A stretch of DNA of 54,007 nucleotides from Christensenella sp. UBA7597 (GTDB lineage: Bacteria; Bacillota; Clostridia; Christensenellales; Borkfalkiaceae), in the NCBI GenBank assembly GCA_002474405.1, contig DLQW01000031.1:13783-67789 (forward strand), read 5' to 3'. A program made the translations under genes and the position numbers. This document shows positions 37,001-44,259 of this stretch, one piece after another (the first letter of the stretch is position 1; each line of letters begins with the position of its first letter). The notes under the pieces are model-generated. The model searched no databases. It saw only the letters and a list, made by a program, of their open reading frames with translations, and was not told where the DNA came from.

Positions 37001-37645
37001 GAATTCCGCCCCCGTGTAACCGGAGAACGTAACCGTGTATTCTTCCGTGCCTAAAAGCTCCACGAAATAAGCGTAGAGCGTGATGTTCTTCGTAACGGGC
37101 TGGTCGAACGAATATTTTTCCTTGAACGAGGAATCTTTATACCAGCCGATGAAGGCAAATTCTTTGCCGTCAACCGTCTTTACGGGGTCGGCGGGTTTTT
37201 CCAGCTTCTTGCCGTTCAGAACTTTCGCGTCCGCCTGCGCGGCGCCGCCGTTCATCTCGAATTTTACGGTATATTCCACGTTTCTGAGGAAGGTATACGT
37301 ATGGTCGCCGTATGTAAACGAAATCGTCGCTTCGCTGTACGTCGCTTCGATAATCGTTCCGTCCGTCGTAACCAGCCGCAATTTGGTACCATTGAAAAGA
37401 TAGGTGCCGTCAATCGTCTGCCCGCCCAGTTTCAGCGTGAACGCCGAATCGGTAAGATCGAACGTGTTTCTCGTCTCTCCCTCGTCGGCGTAATACGATC
37501 CGACGTCGGTGAAAGGCTTGTCGTAGCCGTCGGGAATCGCAGGCTCGTTCGGTTTGTCTTTGCAAGCCGCGCCTCCCGCCGCCGTAGAGCCGAGCAGAAA
37601 CGTGAAACACAACAATTTGAGGAATAAGTGTTTCTTGTCTTTCAT
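28022..37645 (-). CDS. Giant 3207-aa BspA-type leucine-rich-repeat surface lipoprotein
   Basis: The start is set at 37645 because GGAGGT lies eight bases upstream; the open frame further upstream is leader. Signal peptide 1-27 with a likely lipid-attachment Cys28 (GGAAC, a weak lipobox). InlB/Flg_new repeats at about 125-195, 203-272, 677-748 and 753-828. Fibronectin-III-like modules at about 275-345, 440-520, 525-602 and 605-675. LRR_5 repeats from about 860 to 3130, probably near a hundred copies, with the cycle 'A-F-x-x-C-x-x-L-x-x-V-x-L-P-x-x-[VI]-x-x-I'. The C-terminal ~60 residues have no anchor, so retention would be by the N-terminal lipid. Many repeats are interrupted by inserts of 10-30 residues. 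This family serves in adhesion or host-factor binding; the ligand is unknown. It has its own promoter, long leader and terminator. Confidence 0.93.
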   Translation of the reverse strand: MKDKKHLFLKLLCFTFLLGSTAAGGAACKDKPNEPAIPDGYDKPFTDVGSYYADEGETRNTFDLTDSAFTLKLGGQTIDGTYLFNGTKLRLVTTDGTIIEATYSEATISFTYGDHTYTFLRNVEYTVKFEMNGGAAQADAKVLNGKKLEKPADPVKTVDGKEFAFIGWYKDSSFKEKYSFDQPVTKNITLYAYFVELLGTEEYTVTFSGYTGAEFPGKTTGRKLFNLPQPEENDGAKFLGWWYSAYNDGTKLTAKYNEGDAIYENIVLYAVWENSGVPAVSVGEKEISWTSLGVNKSYEITVAKLTDDGTEQTVRETTTSSLRYSFDFSAEEAGDYVVTVKSGNSETKAYYKNKTLARVCLFAVKQPSVFTFGAVEGAEKYLLTYECGTENHVHEEIDLGTDTFYDFSGCDMKDNGITFTVTAVAKEGYRNSVSETYTFDGSLATPENFVLDGKNEKLSWSAVKYADNYLLTINDGEAINMGTKTSFDLKGYAKGEYTFKLVAVGRGFKDSDEATVTWTKSTLAAPSKPVLNDYTLTWNAVEGAKGYIVKIGERTIDTDTNTYTFTASDFAANRTYAISVCAKDETAAGNSLFSEILTLTTAVELNPEYSNGTLTWNSVVGAKKYEVQVNDGEIFEVSGAFAKVTLTTSGNNILRVRSYNAAGVASAWAETTVEAYTVSYNVGESEQTIADRYFATGDEITLPEPDFNGYDFAGWYDGENGTGTKYELTYGALPVFENDGNLTLYAKWEPKSYHLTLDGSTYNASDLSEGATVKYRQPFTLPVPESNDTNRAFVGWFNGNTQVADQNGASITENGWQYLGGATLTARWAEIFEYEAGFGGYNVKKPAAGAKYLTTITVPATYKGKQVLEIKAEAFTGCKNIVAINIPNSITKIVPEAFSDCSALESVTIYEVEGTADPVYYSPEITAADGKTQKDGVVIKNDGVTGKTLFYFPNAKTGNSGVYTIPDDVETIPAEVFSRRKLTKIVVPASVTNVMANGFASISSLTEVEFLAAPEGTEEKALTIDEKAFESCYNLETLILPARLMTMKLYDAQAADGSYTQSVFKGCSHLANIEVRGNAATGQAQVYSAQNGMLLSADGKTLLYYPAGKTDTAVVLPDSVTRIGDKAFYKNTKITAFAVPARLQYIGESAFEGCSAITTLTFEGGEDDADLRIEDRAFYGCWKIEALTLTENVRYIGTSAFGDTRNITEVTVNSSGSVTFKDGAFVSSYGGSSVKTLHIGKGLANVDISAVFGGTNAVLATVTVDKENDYYYEGSDGVIYDKHLSEEQVNIPTKILYYPMLKEGEYELPGSITTIGANVFVGRKKLTKVTIGANVTEIGNAAFKDCTALTEVVWKKPVASAEGETAEEQALTLGDNVFSGCYGFTAFELPARVTSLGEGAFQNCKYMTSFTFEEGTGELTIGAKAFSGCSALTALTLREGVVSVGDGAFANCAELVSVSLPASVERLGTWAEVKEEGSETKKYTFVSMDLFKSTGVSPKLERVDVNENNTHYYSENGMLFGKYEKEGDESTAKEVPVRLYFCPFAKTGDVKLPNTLIEIYKEAFAYNTGVTSVSFNGELAGESFDIGENALYNAKALTTFELPVGLKTIKTGLFKGCSGLETIVIPNTVSSIAAGAFQGCVSLATVDFAEGNDENPLVLEDGSSTSTSGGSSSTGTFTGAFSYYTKTTGSSSSQSNESCISLTSITFPKRLASIGIYAFAYCTNLATIDFGADSDVSVIGDGAFTGTALSMIKNGEDVQADETGKLTLTLPEKLTAVRAQAFYETKFPENTTIKIGANVTDFGEDTISSASSYSRNGQVFAKSNVKEVIFADNSKLTTVHERAFAYSDSYDTQALTYVSFGDNSALETIKNSAFAYCKQLKEVDFGKNCKLKKIEGNAFASCQQLESITLPATIEAIESKGTRGGAFYGCSALESVTFETYAETDEETGAVKGKSSLQSIATQAFENTGLTSFKFPETIEVLNTGALGAELFKGCKQLKTIELSSTVADITNVFDYCGSISEVKLPTDDSGNQLGYFKADGSVIYSTDGTEITYILGDVPETFAIADGVTTLKSGVFAGKATLKKVIIPASVTAIEDRVFYDCIGLETVEFAENSALDTIGEWAFRNCVSLKSIAIPSKVTKLNGYTFYNCKSLEKVTLPEKLTHIGYYFYTYYGVETTGNDGGFVFAHCENLKEINIPESVQWIQNYSFLNCKSLTEITLNANDKQVGEGAFANCSSLKKVTLGANIKTLPSKLFINCTSLESVVGANSTNQTEGEPKADLSQIVGFGYIYVTSGKKQFKVGSYTFQNCTSIKEVILSSADASNVLGDYLFDGCTNLAYVNKTKVDGTEETPVYLSRFPDQLVYLGKYSFRNTALSRVRMPDSLTSLGETLTGDSGYTGEPSALWNTTDGKEDEYKTTSAKMSGTFDGCTQLTYLDLNNVVRIGGLAFRNCPLTEVAGTKNAEGKITGELDLSKVQVFGKGAFAGTGLKKADLSGVWYSNTGTTKSKYPMGFGDGAENSTTLLTNSDSEGVFENCAQLETVTFSEVTSGAYGTSSSQAAKITLGKLMFKNCGKLKNVVLPKSVTALPEAVFYGCSDLSGIEISGTLTTFGNYSFAGCRSLESIDLSKATPTSVATGMFDGCEKLADVKLNTGKLTSISKYAFRNCTSLVSEVPEDAPEGAKISAFPFTSLTKVTSFGESSFEGCTGLTKLETATLASATGKITIGVSAFRGCSSLTSVTLSKNVTTINTSAFGSCAKLTTFNTDVNTNFEAKNGLLYKADGTIICIPAGLVIEDNTIALGEDDKIGAGALDGCVNLKKLVLPESITTIASKYFQNATYLEEIVISSNTESIGDYAFDGSGLKKITYNGYESDEAETLKTSVFPATLKTIGKQAFKGTQLEKVILPETLNGVTYTSSGAISTRSVAAGAFSGSALQSVVIEGAETYLGGSSTGADGVFANCVNLTDVRFLKDTAQFGQNMFYGCSALTTVTLPSGAETLAASMFQNCAALTSVTLPANITSIPNSLFRDSGITEIVIPEGVTEILYDAFNGCTKLTNVTLPSTLTSLGGRVFKGCTELTSVQIPDGIETLDGFTDCTKLQSINVPDTVTKIASGAFDNCTSLKSIIIPSSVTTVQVAFSGWTAEQTIYVERSASEVYNLWNADKESGFGWMIDVSTYSGEKQTISQCFAKIVWNYSPETTTAGENGK

Positions 37646-37938
37646 AAGAATATACCTCCGTTTTTCGGTTAAAAACTTGTATCCTGAGCGGCTTTCCGCT
37701 TTGCGGCGCCGCCGGAATTCGCGTAAATCGGTAAATCGCCCGCCCGTTTTCGCCCGATAATCAATCGATTTATCCGATTGATTTATTCGAAAAAACGCTT
37801 TAATCGCAATTTTCTCTGTTTTTCGAATCGACATATCCGATAGAAAAAACAAATTGAAATCATTTAATAATGCGATTAGGGGACAATTTTTGCATATATC
37901 GCGGTAAAATAAGCACGTCTGCGATATAATTATGCTTT
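37646..37938 (-). promoter_or_regulatory. Long (~287-base) untranslated leader of the giant LRR gene
   Basis: Between the predicted transcription start (near 37932) and the ATG at 37645. It contains a 9-bp inverted repeat AATCAATCG/CGATTGATT with a 7-base loop (37761-37785), a GC-rich palindromic stretch near 37700-37715, and the TTTCGAATCG motif at 37821-37830. I do not recognise a known riboswitch class. An open frame crosses it in phase with the gene but has no ribosome site and untypical composition, so I treat it as non-coding. Confidence 0.5.
37821..37830. repeat. TTTCGAATCG motif, copy 3 (in the giant LRR leader)
   Basis: Third copy of the ten-base motif also at 16129 and 27774, inside the leader of the 3207-aa gene. 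Confidence 0.3.
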
Positions 37939-37967
37939 ATTATAGCTTTTTTTCGCAAAAAAGTCAA
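37939..37967 (-). promoter_or_regulatory. Sigma-A promoter of the giant LRR gene
   Basis: -35 TTGACT at 37962-37967, 17-base spacer, -10 TATAAT at 37939-37944. Near-consensus, so probably strong. Confidence 0.82.
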
Positions 37968-38066
37968 GTAATTCGAACGGTTTTTTCGATTTTCCGCCCC
38001 GCGGCAATTTCAGAAACAAATTATCGGAAGCACCCGATCATTTTTTCCGAAACGGAAAGCGCCGAC

Positions 38067-38084
38067 AAAAAACGCGCAAAGCGC
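38067..38084 (-). terminator. Second of two tandem terminators of the polysaccharide operon
   Basis: Short stem GCGC-TTT-GCGC (38074-38084) followed on the minus strand by G and six Ts. It directly follows the stronger hairpin at 38087-38117. Confidence 0.55.
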
Positions 38085-38086
38085 AC

Positions 38087-38117
38087 AAAAAAACAAGCCC
38101 GGAAGCCCCCGGACCTG
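38087..38117 (-). terminator. Main intrinsic terminator of the polysaccharide operon
   Basis: On the minus strand the stem CAGGTCCGG/CCGGGCTTG (9 bp including two G-U pairs, 6-base loop) is followed by seven Ts, about 20 bases after the rfbB stop codon. Confidence 0.85.
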
Positions 38118-38137
38118 TTTCTGTTTTTCCGGCTGCA

Positions 38138-39163
38138 TTACCTGCCGCCGTACATTTTTTCGTAATAATTTCTGTATTCGCCGCTCACTATCGTTTCCCA
38201 CCATTCGCGGTTGTCGAGATACCAGTCGATTGTTTTTTTAATGCCGTCGGCGAATTTCGTTTCCGGCAGCCAGCCCAGTTCGTCGTGAATCTTCGTCGGA
38301 TCGATCGCATAGCGCATATCGTGCCCCTTTCGGTCGGCTACGTGCTTTATCAAACTGTACGGCTTTCCGAGATAATCGCAAATCAGCTTCACGATGTCGA
38401 TGTTTCTCATCTCGTTATGTCCGCCCACATTGTACACTTCGCCTTCTCTCCCGCGATGAATAATCAGATCTATCGCGCGGCAATGGTCCTCCACGTACAG
38501 CCAGTCTCGCACGTTCAACCCCTCGCCGTATACGGGCAGCGGCTTGTCGTTCAGACAGTTCGCAATCATCAGCGGAATCAGCTTTTCGGGAAAATGATAC
38601 GGCCCGTAATTATTCGAACAGCGGGAAATCGTAACGGGCAGCCCGAACGTCCTGTGATACGCCTGCACCAGCAGATCCGCCGACGCCTTGCTCGCCGAAT
38701 AGGGAGAAGAAGTACGTATCGGCGTATTTTCCGTAAAAAACAAATCGGGTCGGTCCAGCGGCAAATCCCCGTAAACCTCGTCCGTCGAAACCTGATGATA
38801 CCGTCCGATACCGTATTTCCGGCAAGCGTCCATCATCACCTGCGTACCGAGAATATTCGTCTGCAAAAAGATTTCGGGCGTTTCAATCGAACGATCCACA
38901 TGGCTTTCCGCGGCAAAATTGACAACGATATCCGGATGCTCCGTTTCAAAAATTTTATAAATTCCCGCGCGGTCGCAGATGTTCGTTTTATAAAAAACAA
39001 ACCGCTCGTTTTTCATCGCCTCCGCCAGCGTAGACATATTCCCCGCGTACGTCAGGCAGTCCACGCACACGATTTTATCATCGGGGTGTTCTTTCAGCAT
39101 GTGGTACACGAAATTCGAACCGATAAACCCCGCTCCGCCCGTTATAAGCACCGTTTCACTCAT
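38138..39163 (-). CDS. rfbB: dTDP-glucose 4,6-dehydratase
   Basis: 341 aa, the normal length. Second step of dTDP-L-rhamnose synthesis: dTDP-glucose to dTDP-4-keto-6-deoxyglucose, cytoplasmic, with bound NAD. An extended SDR fold with G9-x-x-G-x-x-G15 (GGAGFIG), catalytic T127-D128-E129 and Y155-x-x-x-K159 (YSASK). The start at 39163 is preferred over an upstream in-frame ATG: it overlaps the rfbC stop in an ATGA arrangement and has GGAG eight bases upstream. Last gene of the polysaccharide operon; two terminators follow. Confidence 0.97.
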   Translation of the reverse strand: MSETVLITGGAGFIGSNFVYHMLKEHPDDKIVCVDCLTYAGNMSTLAEAMKNERFVFYKTNICDRAGIYKIFETEHPDIVVNFAAESHVDRSIETPEIFLQTNILGTQVMMDACRKYGIGRYHQVSTDEVYGDLPLDRPDLFFTENTPIRTSSPYSASKASADLLVQAYHRTFGLPVTISRCSNNYGPYHFPEKLIPLMIANCLNDKPLPVYGEGLNVRDWLYVEDHCRAIDLIIHRGREGEVYNVGGHNEMRNIDIVKLICDYLGKPYSLIKHVADRKGHDMRYAIDPTKIHDELGWLPETKFADGIKKTIDWYLDNREWWETIVSGEYRNYYEKMYGGR

Positions 39164-39732
39164 TGTTTCTTCTCCCCGAACGCAAATTTGCAATCTTTCA
39201 GCAGCGGATGAATTTTATCCTTTTCGCTTAAAATCACGTCGGAAACGTCTCCCCAGTCGATGCCGATGTCCGGGTCGTTCCACATAATGCCGCCTTCGTC
39301 GTCCGGATGCCAGTAATCCGTAACTTTATAACAGAATTCCGCCGTTTCCGAACGCACCAGAAATCCGTGCGCGAACCCTTCCGGAATATAAAATTGTTTC
39401 TTATTCTCCGCCGTCAGCTCCACGCCGTACCATTTCCCGAACGTTCCGGAATTTTTCCGCAAGTCCACGGCAACGTCGAACACCGCGCCCGAAATCACCC
39501 GCACCAGCTTTCCCTGCGGATATTGTTTCTGAAAATGCAGCCCGCGCAGCACGCCTTTTTTCGACATCGACTGATTATCCTGCACAAACGTCATATCCAG
39601 TCCGGCTTCGCGCATATCCCGCGCGTTATACGTTTCCATGAAATACCCGCGTTCGTCGCCGTGCACCGCCGGTTCTATAACGCAAAGCCCTTTTATATTT
39701 CCCGCGTTTTTCAAAACTTTAATCTGTCCCAT
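39160..39732 (-). CDS. rfbC: dTDP-4-dehydrorhamnose 3,5-epimerase
   Basis: 190 aa, a typical cupin-fold epimerase. Third step of dTDP-L-rhamnose synthesis. Visible motifs: substrate-binding F-V-Q-D-N-Q-S (49-55), catalytic H66 in L-R-G-L-H-F, and K-L-V-R-V-I-S-G at about 75-82, then I-P-E-G-F-A-H-G-F. GGAGG precedes the ATG. The gene overlaps the end of the flippase gene by 14 bases and the start of rfbB by four, so translation is probably coupled. Confidence 0.97.
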   Translation of the reverse strand: MGQIKVLKNAGNIKGLCVIEPAVHGDERGYFMETYNARDMREAGLDMTFVQDNQSMSKKGVLRGLHFQKQYPQGKLVRVISGAVFDVAVDLRKNSGTFGKWYGVELTAENKKQFYIPEGFAHGFLVRSETAEFCYKVTDYWHPDDEGGIMWNDPDIGIDWGDVSDVILSEKDKIHPLLKDCKFAFGEKKQ

Positions 39733-41161
39733 TTTTATCCTCCGTTTTTCCGTTCCGCAACGCTTTCAGATTCCGGAAAGTTTGCTTAATATCCCTGCTT
39801 TTAAGCGCCAGATACAAAACGTACCCCGCGCAATACAACGCTACGCCCGTCCAGCCGCCGATAAACCAGTTCACGCCGACGAACAACACCGTCAGCAGCG
39901 CTTCCAGCACGTTATCCTTCGCCACGGCAACGTTCATCCTCTTCGATAAAACGATTTCCCCGGTAATGCAGCAGAACATCTGGTTCACCACCACGCTCAT
40001 CATCGCCAGCGTCAGATTCCGCAACGCGAAAACGGATACCGCCGTAGTCAGCGCCGCCACCGCCACGCTTGCCAGATTGATGTACAGCATCTTCTTTTCC
40101 ATTCTGCAAACGTTCAGATACGTGTTCACCAGCAGCGTATTCTTCGCCGCGTAAATACACATAGGAAAGAGAATCGCCATATATCGCATGCTTTCGGCAT
40201 ACTGCGGCAGCCAATAAGACAATATCAGCTCCACGGGATAATACGCCGCAAGAAAGCCGAGCATCGGCACCATCAGCACGTTTCTCAGAACGCCGTATAT
40301 TCCGGTAAGGCTTTCGCTGTTCGTCCGTCTTAACGTCGGGTACAAAACCAGCGCCACCGCGCTGATGAACTGCAACAGCAGATTCGAAATGCTCAGCGTA
40401 AAAGAAATTTTACCGTACGTCGCCACGTCCCATTTCGTCTGAATCCCCCATTGCACGATGCCGGTAACCAGCATGCTCGCAATGTTCGCGAACAACAGTT
40501 TGATGCCCACGGATATGTTCACGCCCGCTTCTTTGAACGTGGCTTTAAGCGGCGCGGATTTCGTTTTCAGTACAATATCTCTGCACCACCATACCGCCAC
40601 AAACAAAGCCACCGTCTTTCCGATAATATCTCCGATGACGAAATGCTTGTAACTCCGCGAAAAAAACAGCAGAATAAGAACGATGGAAACGCCGTAAACG
40701 GATCTGCCCGCCGTGGTTATCGAAGAATACTCTTTGATACGATTCGTCGTCTGCAGATAATACGCAAGCATGGTGCGCGGCAGATATACGAGAACGTTCA
40801 CGCCGATCGCAACAAAAATAAATTTATAATCCGCATTCGAGGCGAATATGCAGCCGAACACGGAAATCAACGCGCCCACCGCCAGCTGCATCAAAGAAAG
40901 CAGACGGAACTGTCCCGCATACAACGGCTTATCCAGTTCGCTCCATTGCTTTCCGCCGTCGCGCAGAAAAATCCCGTCGCACCATCCCAGGTGAAAAAAT
41001 CCTATATACCCTACGTAAAACAGATAAATTTTCAGATACCCGTATTGTTCCACGGCGTCGCCGAGAAATTTCGGAACGATCAGCGTCGTCAGCACGGAAA
41101 CCAGCAGACTGAGCAGATTCGCGCCAACGGCATACAGAACTTTTTTAAAAAAAGCGCCCAA
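39719..41161 (-). CDS. Wzx-like polysaccharide flippase
   Basis: 480-aa polytopic membrane protein with about 12-14 hydrophobic segments and a MATE/PST-like (MOP superfamily) pattern. Early helix A-N-L-L-S-L-L-V-S-V, F-L-G-D with following Y-G-Y, and a C-terminal run of helices. The predicted role is flipping the lipid-linked repeat unit across the membrane for Wzy polymerisation. The start is TTG at 41161: AAGGAGA sits eight bases upstream, the rfbD stop is one base away, and no ATG fits. Located between rfbD and rfbC within the operon. The exact repeat unit moved cannot be read from sequence. Confidence 0.88.
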   Translation of the reverse strand: MGAFFKKVLYAVGANLLSLLVSVLTTLIVPKFLGDAVEQYGYLKIYLFYVGYIGFFHLGWCDGIFLRDGGKQWSELDKPLYAGQFRLLSLMQLAVGALISVFGCIFASNADYKFIFVAIGVNVLVYLPRTMLAYYLQTTNRIKEYSSITTAGRSVYGVSIVLILLFFSRSYKHFVIGDIIGKTVALFVAVWWCRDIVLKTKSAPLKATFKEAGVNISVGIKLLFANIASMLVTGIVQWGIQTKWDVATYGKISFTLSISNLLLQFISAVALVLYPTLRRTNSESLTGIYGVLRNVLMVPMLGFLAAYYPVELILSYWLPQYAESMRYMAILFPMCIYAAKNTLLVNTYLNVCRMEKKMLYINLASVAVAALTTAVSVFALRNLTLAMMSVVVNQMFCCITGEIVLSKRMNVAVAKDNVLEALLTVLFVGVNWFIGGWTGVALYCAGYVLYLALKSRDIKQTFRNLKALRNGKTEDKNGTD

Positions 41162-41162
41162 A

Positions 41163-42029
41163 CTACGAATTCTCCTTCAGAACGTTCAGGTATCTTTTCA
41201 GCGCGTCCTTCCACGAAGGCAACGGCCCGAATCCCGAAGCGACCAGCTTCGATTTATCCAGCCGGCTGTTGAACGGGCGTTTTGCCTTCGATATTCCGTA
41301 TTCCGCCGTCATTACGGGAATCACCCGCGTGTTTTTTCCGGCTTGTCTGAAAATTTCTTCCGCAAATTCCGACCAGGAAATGTATCCGCCCTCGTTCGTC
41401 GCGTGATATACTCCGTATTTTTCCGTTTCAATCATATCCGCGAGCAATTTTGCAAGGTCGTACGTATACGTCGGCGTACCTATCTGGTCGTTCACCACCC
41501 GCAGCGTATCGTGCGTTTCGCTCAGTTTCAGCATCGTTTTCACGAAATTGTTTCCGTTTTTCCCGAACACCCACGCAATGCGGACGATAAAATATTTTTC
41601 AAGCAGTTCCTCCACCGCTTTCTCTCCGCCGAGTTTGCTTTCGCCGTACACGTTCAGCGGAGCATATGCTTTACAATCGGGCTTCCACGGCTTTTCTCCC
41701 TGCCCGTCAAACACGTAATCTGTGGAAATGTACATCATTTTCGCACCGGTTTCACGGCATGCCTCCGCGATATACCTCGTGCCGTCCGCGTTGATTTTCA
41801 TCGCTTTCGCCGCGTTTTCCGGCTCCTCCGCCGCGTCCACCGCCGTCCAGGCGGCGCAGTGAATCACCGCGTCCGGCTTCGTCCCGCCGATCACGCGCTT
41901 TACGACAGCCTCGTTCGTAACGTCCATCTCTTCCACGTCCACGCCGATAACTTCATGATTCCGTTTTTTCAATTCGTTTACTACGTCGTATCCGAGCTGT
42001 CCTTTCACGCCCGTAACCAAAACGCGCAT
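41163..42029 (-). CDS. rfbD: dTDP-4-dehydrorhamnose reductase
   Basis: 288 aa, normal length. The final step of dTDP-L-rhamnose synthesis, with an NAD(P)H-dependent SDR fold. N-terminal V-T-G-V-K-G-Q-L-G (Rossmann glycine motif), M-Y-I-S-T-D-Y-V-F-D-G at about 97-107, and catalytic Y-x-x-x-K in V-Y-G-E-S-K-L-G (about 128-135). AGAGGA precedes the ATG. It lies 21 bases after rfbA and one base before the flippase start. Confidence 0.97.
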   Translation of the reverse strand: MRVLVTGVKGQLGYDVVNELKKRNHEVIGVDVEEMDVTNEAVVKRVIGGTKPDAVIHCAAWTAVDAAEEPENAAKAMKINADGTRYIAEACRETGAKMMYISTDYVFDGQGEKPWKPDCKAYAPLNVYGESKLGGEKAVEELLEKYFIVRIAWVFGKNGNNFVKTMLKLSETHDTLRVVNDQIGTPTYTYDLAKLLADMIETEKYGVYHATNEGGYISWSEFAEEIFRQAGKNTRVIPVMTAEYGISKAKRPFNSRLDKSKLVASGFGPLPSWKDALKRYLNVLKENS

Positions 42030-42050
42030 ATTTTCTTCCTCTTTGTCGTA

Positions 42051-42938
42051 TCAGTACTGAATTTTCCCTTCCGCTACCTTTCTCAGGTGCATTCCGTAAG
42101 GAGATTTTCCGTACCTGTCCGCAGACTCCAGCAGTTCCGCTTTGTCTATCCAGCCGTTTTTGTAGGCGATTTCTTCCAGGGCGGAAATCTGAATTCCCTG
42201 CCTGTTCTGCATCATCTGCACAAAATTCGAAGCCTCTGCCAGAGAATCCGTCGTGCCCGTATCCAACCAGGCGAATCCGCGCCCCAGAAGCTGCACGTCC
42301 AGCTTTTTATCTTTCAGGTACATCTCGTTCAGGCTCGTAATTTCCAGCTCGCCGCGCGCCGAAGGCTTCACCGCCTTCGCCTTTTCGCTTACGCCGGACG
42401 GATAAAAATACAGCCCCGTAACCGCGTAATTGCTCTTCGGCGTTTCCGGCTTTTCCTCTATCGATACCACCTGTCCCCGCTCGTCGAATTCCACCACGCC
42501 GAACCGTTCCGGATCGTTCACGTAATACCCGAACACGGTCGCCCTTTTGTTTTTTTCCGCGTTTTCCGTCGCGGCGCGAAGCGTCTTTCCGAATCCGTTT
42601 CCGTAAAACACGTTATCTCCGAGCACCATCGCGCAGGCGTCTTCTCCGATAAACTCTTCCCCTATCAGAAACGCCTGCGCCAAACCGTCGGGCGAAGGCT
42701 GTTCCCGATACGATAAGTTGATGCCGTACCGCCGCCCGTCGCCGAGAAGCCTTTCGAAATTCGGCAGATCCGACGGCGTCGAAATCAACAGTATGTCCTT
42801 GATGCCCGCCAGCATCAGCGTCGATATCGGATAAAACACCATCGGTTTATCGTACACAGGCAAAAGCTGTTTGCTTGTTACCATCGTCAGCGGATACAAT
42901 CTCGTTCCGCTCCCCCCCGCAAGTATGATTCCTTTCAT
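42051..42938 (-). CDS. rfbA: Glucose-1-phosphate thymidylyltransferase
   Basis: 295 aa, normal length. Makes dTDP-glucose from glucose-1-phosphate and dTTP, the first step to dTDP-rhamnose. Nucleotidyltransferase signature [11 protein letters not shown] at 8-18, then [12 protein letters not shown], metal-binding L-G-D-N at about 109-112, and V-E-F-D at about 148-151. The start ATG at 42938 has GGGGAA upstream. Placed 16 bases after the Wzy-like gene, so it is in the same transcript. Confidence 0.97.
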   Translation of the reverse strand: MKGIILAGGSGTRLYPLTMVTSKQLLPVYDKPMVFYPISTLMLAGIKDILLISTPSDLPNFERLLGDGRRYGINLSYREQPSPDGLAQAFLIGEEFIGEDACAMVLGDNVFYGNGFGKTLRAATENAEKNKRATVFGYYVNDPERFGVVEFDERGQVVSIEEKPETPKSNYAVTGLYFYPSGVSEKAKAVKPSARGELEITSLNEMYLKDKKLDVQLLGRGFAWLDTGTTDSLAEASNFVQMMQNRQGIQISALEEIAYKNGWIDKAELLESADRYGKSPYGMHLRKVAEGKIQY

Positions 42939-42954
42939 TTGTATTCCCCGTCCT

Positions 42955-44259
42955 TTACATTTCCGCCGTTTCCATCGCAGAACCGAGAGCGCGCAGCGGC
43001 AGCGTTCCCGTTTCCCCGCGAACGGTTTCGTTCGTTCTCAGTATCGCCGAATATAACAGAATCAGGAACGAAAAACCCGTCGTCGAATACAAAAACGGAT
43101 TCGTATAGGAAATCAGCAAAAACCCGATATACGGCAACAATATGTCGTAATTTCTCGTCCACAGTTTCCATTTTCCGAACTTCGGCGCAAACGGATAAGC
43201 GGGAATCGTCATCGCGGCAATCGGATACAACAGCGTCGCCATAAACGGCAGAAATCCCGTAAGCCCCACTCTCCGTATCATATCCCAGTACGATAATTCA
43301 ACGTTGTTTTCAAATCTGTTCGTGCCGTAAGAATAATAGCTGCTGCCGAATCCCGTTCCGAAAAAGAAATCCGAAGGTTTGTTCTTCCACAGAACGAACA
43401 TCCCCTGCAAATGCCCGTCTCTCGTCGCGTCCGAACCCGCTTTATTCACAAAAATCGTAATCACTCTGTCTACGATTTTATTGCAGAACAACAGACAGAT
43501 CAACGTGGCGGCAACCACGAAAATCATTCTCATCCGCGCCTGTTTCTGAAAGAACGCCAGATATATCACAAGCAGGGCAAGCATCACAAACACGTTTGCC
43601 CGCGTGCCCGAAAAATAACACGCCAGCGCGCTGATTACCGCCCAGAACAAGTCGCCCTTTTTCAGCGAATCGAACAACAGAATCAGAAGCAGCGGCGAAG
43701 TCTTGATGAACACCATATAGTAGGTAAAAAAGTATGAGCCTCTGCCTATCATGGCGTTTTCCGTGCGGGCATACCACGAAAGAATCGGATTTTCGGTAAT
43801 TTTCATCATCGAAAATATATCGAAATACACAGAAAGTACGATAATCGCGCTTTCGGCTTTCAGCGCCCAAAGATAATATTTTTTGTAATCTTTTACGAAT
43901 CCTTTCAGAAGTATCGCGGTCAGCAGCAGAAAACCGGGATACGCCATACTGACGGCAGCGGAAATATTATCGGTGTTTTTCAGCACGGAATCCAGCGTGT
44001 ACCATAAAGGCACAGCGCCGCCCAGAAAAATTATCCAGGCGTCCGCCATCGTACGTTTCTTCCTTAAAAAATAAATTCCCGTCAGTACCAGCAACGCCGC
44101 GCACGACAGTTTTTTCGTATAAAACGTATCGTACGGAAGCAACACGGAAGAGAATAAAAACACAAACAAAAACACCCGTACAACGCAGTCGTACAAGTTC
44201 TTGTCTTTCCATTTTTCTTTCAGCGACGAAACCTTCAAAGTTTCCCGGTCAAAACGCAT
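42955..44259 (-). CDS. Wzy-like polysaccharide polymerase (O-antigen ligase/polymerase family membrane protein)
   Basis: 434 aa with about 10-12 predicted membrane helices and a large soluble loop around residues 285-345. Near 220-235, [13 protein letters not shown] resembles the 'S-x-S-R-[GA]' motif seen in Wzy/O-antigen ligase families. By position (between a glycosyltransferase and the rhamnose genes, with a flippase downstream) it is the likely polymerase of the repeat unit. Sequence similarity of this family is always low, so the function is inferred from topology and context. Its ATG overlaps the end of the GT2 gene by 25 bases. Confidence 0.8.
   Translation of the reverse strand: MRFDRETLKVSSLKEKWKDKNLYDCVVRVFLFVFLFSSVLLPYDTFYTKKLSCAALLVLTGIYFLRKKRTMADAWIIFLGGAVPLWYTLDSVLKNTDNISAAVSMAYPGFLLLTAILLKGFVKDYKKYYLWALKAESAIIVLSVYFDIFSMMKITENPILSWYARTENAMIGRGSYFFTYYMVFIKTSPLLLILLFDSLKKGDLFWAVISALACYFSGTRANVFVMLALLVIYLAFFQKQARMRMIFVVAATLICLLFCNKIVDRVITIFVNKAGSDATRDGHLQGMFVLWKNKPSDFFFGTGFGSSYYSYGTNRFENNVELSYWDMIRRVGLTGFLPFMATLLYPIAAMTIPAYPFAPKFGKWKLWTRNYDILLPYIGFLLISYTNPFLYSTTGFSFLILLYSAILRTNETVRGETGTLPLRALGSAMETAEM

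Noticed and set aside
28022..37645. CRISPR array or DNA tandem repeat suspected from the periodic sequence
   Set aside because: The periodicity is at protein level (LRR_5 units) with diverged DNA and a single intact reading frame.
37646..37852. N-terminal extension of the giant LRR protein by 69 codons
   Set aside because: It would hide the signal peptide internally, has no ribosome site, and the start at 37645 has GGAGGT at good spacing.
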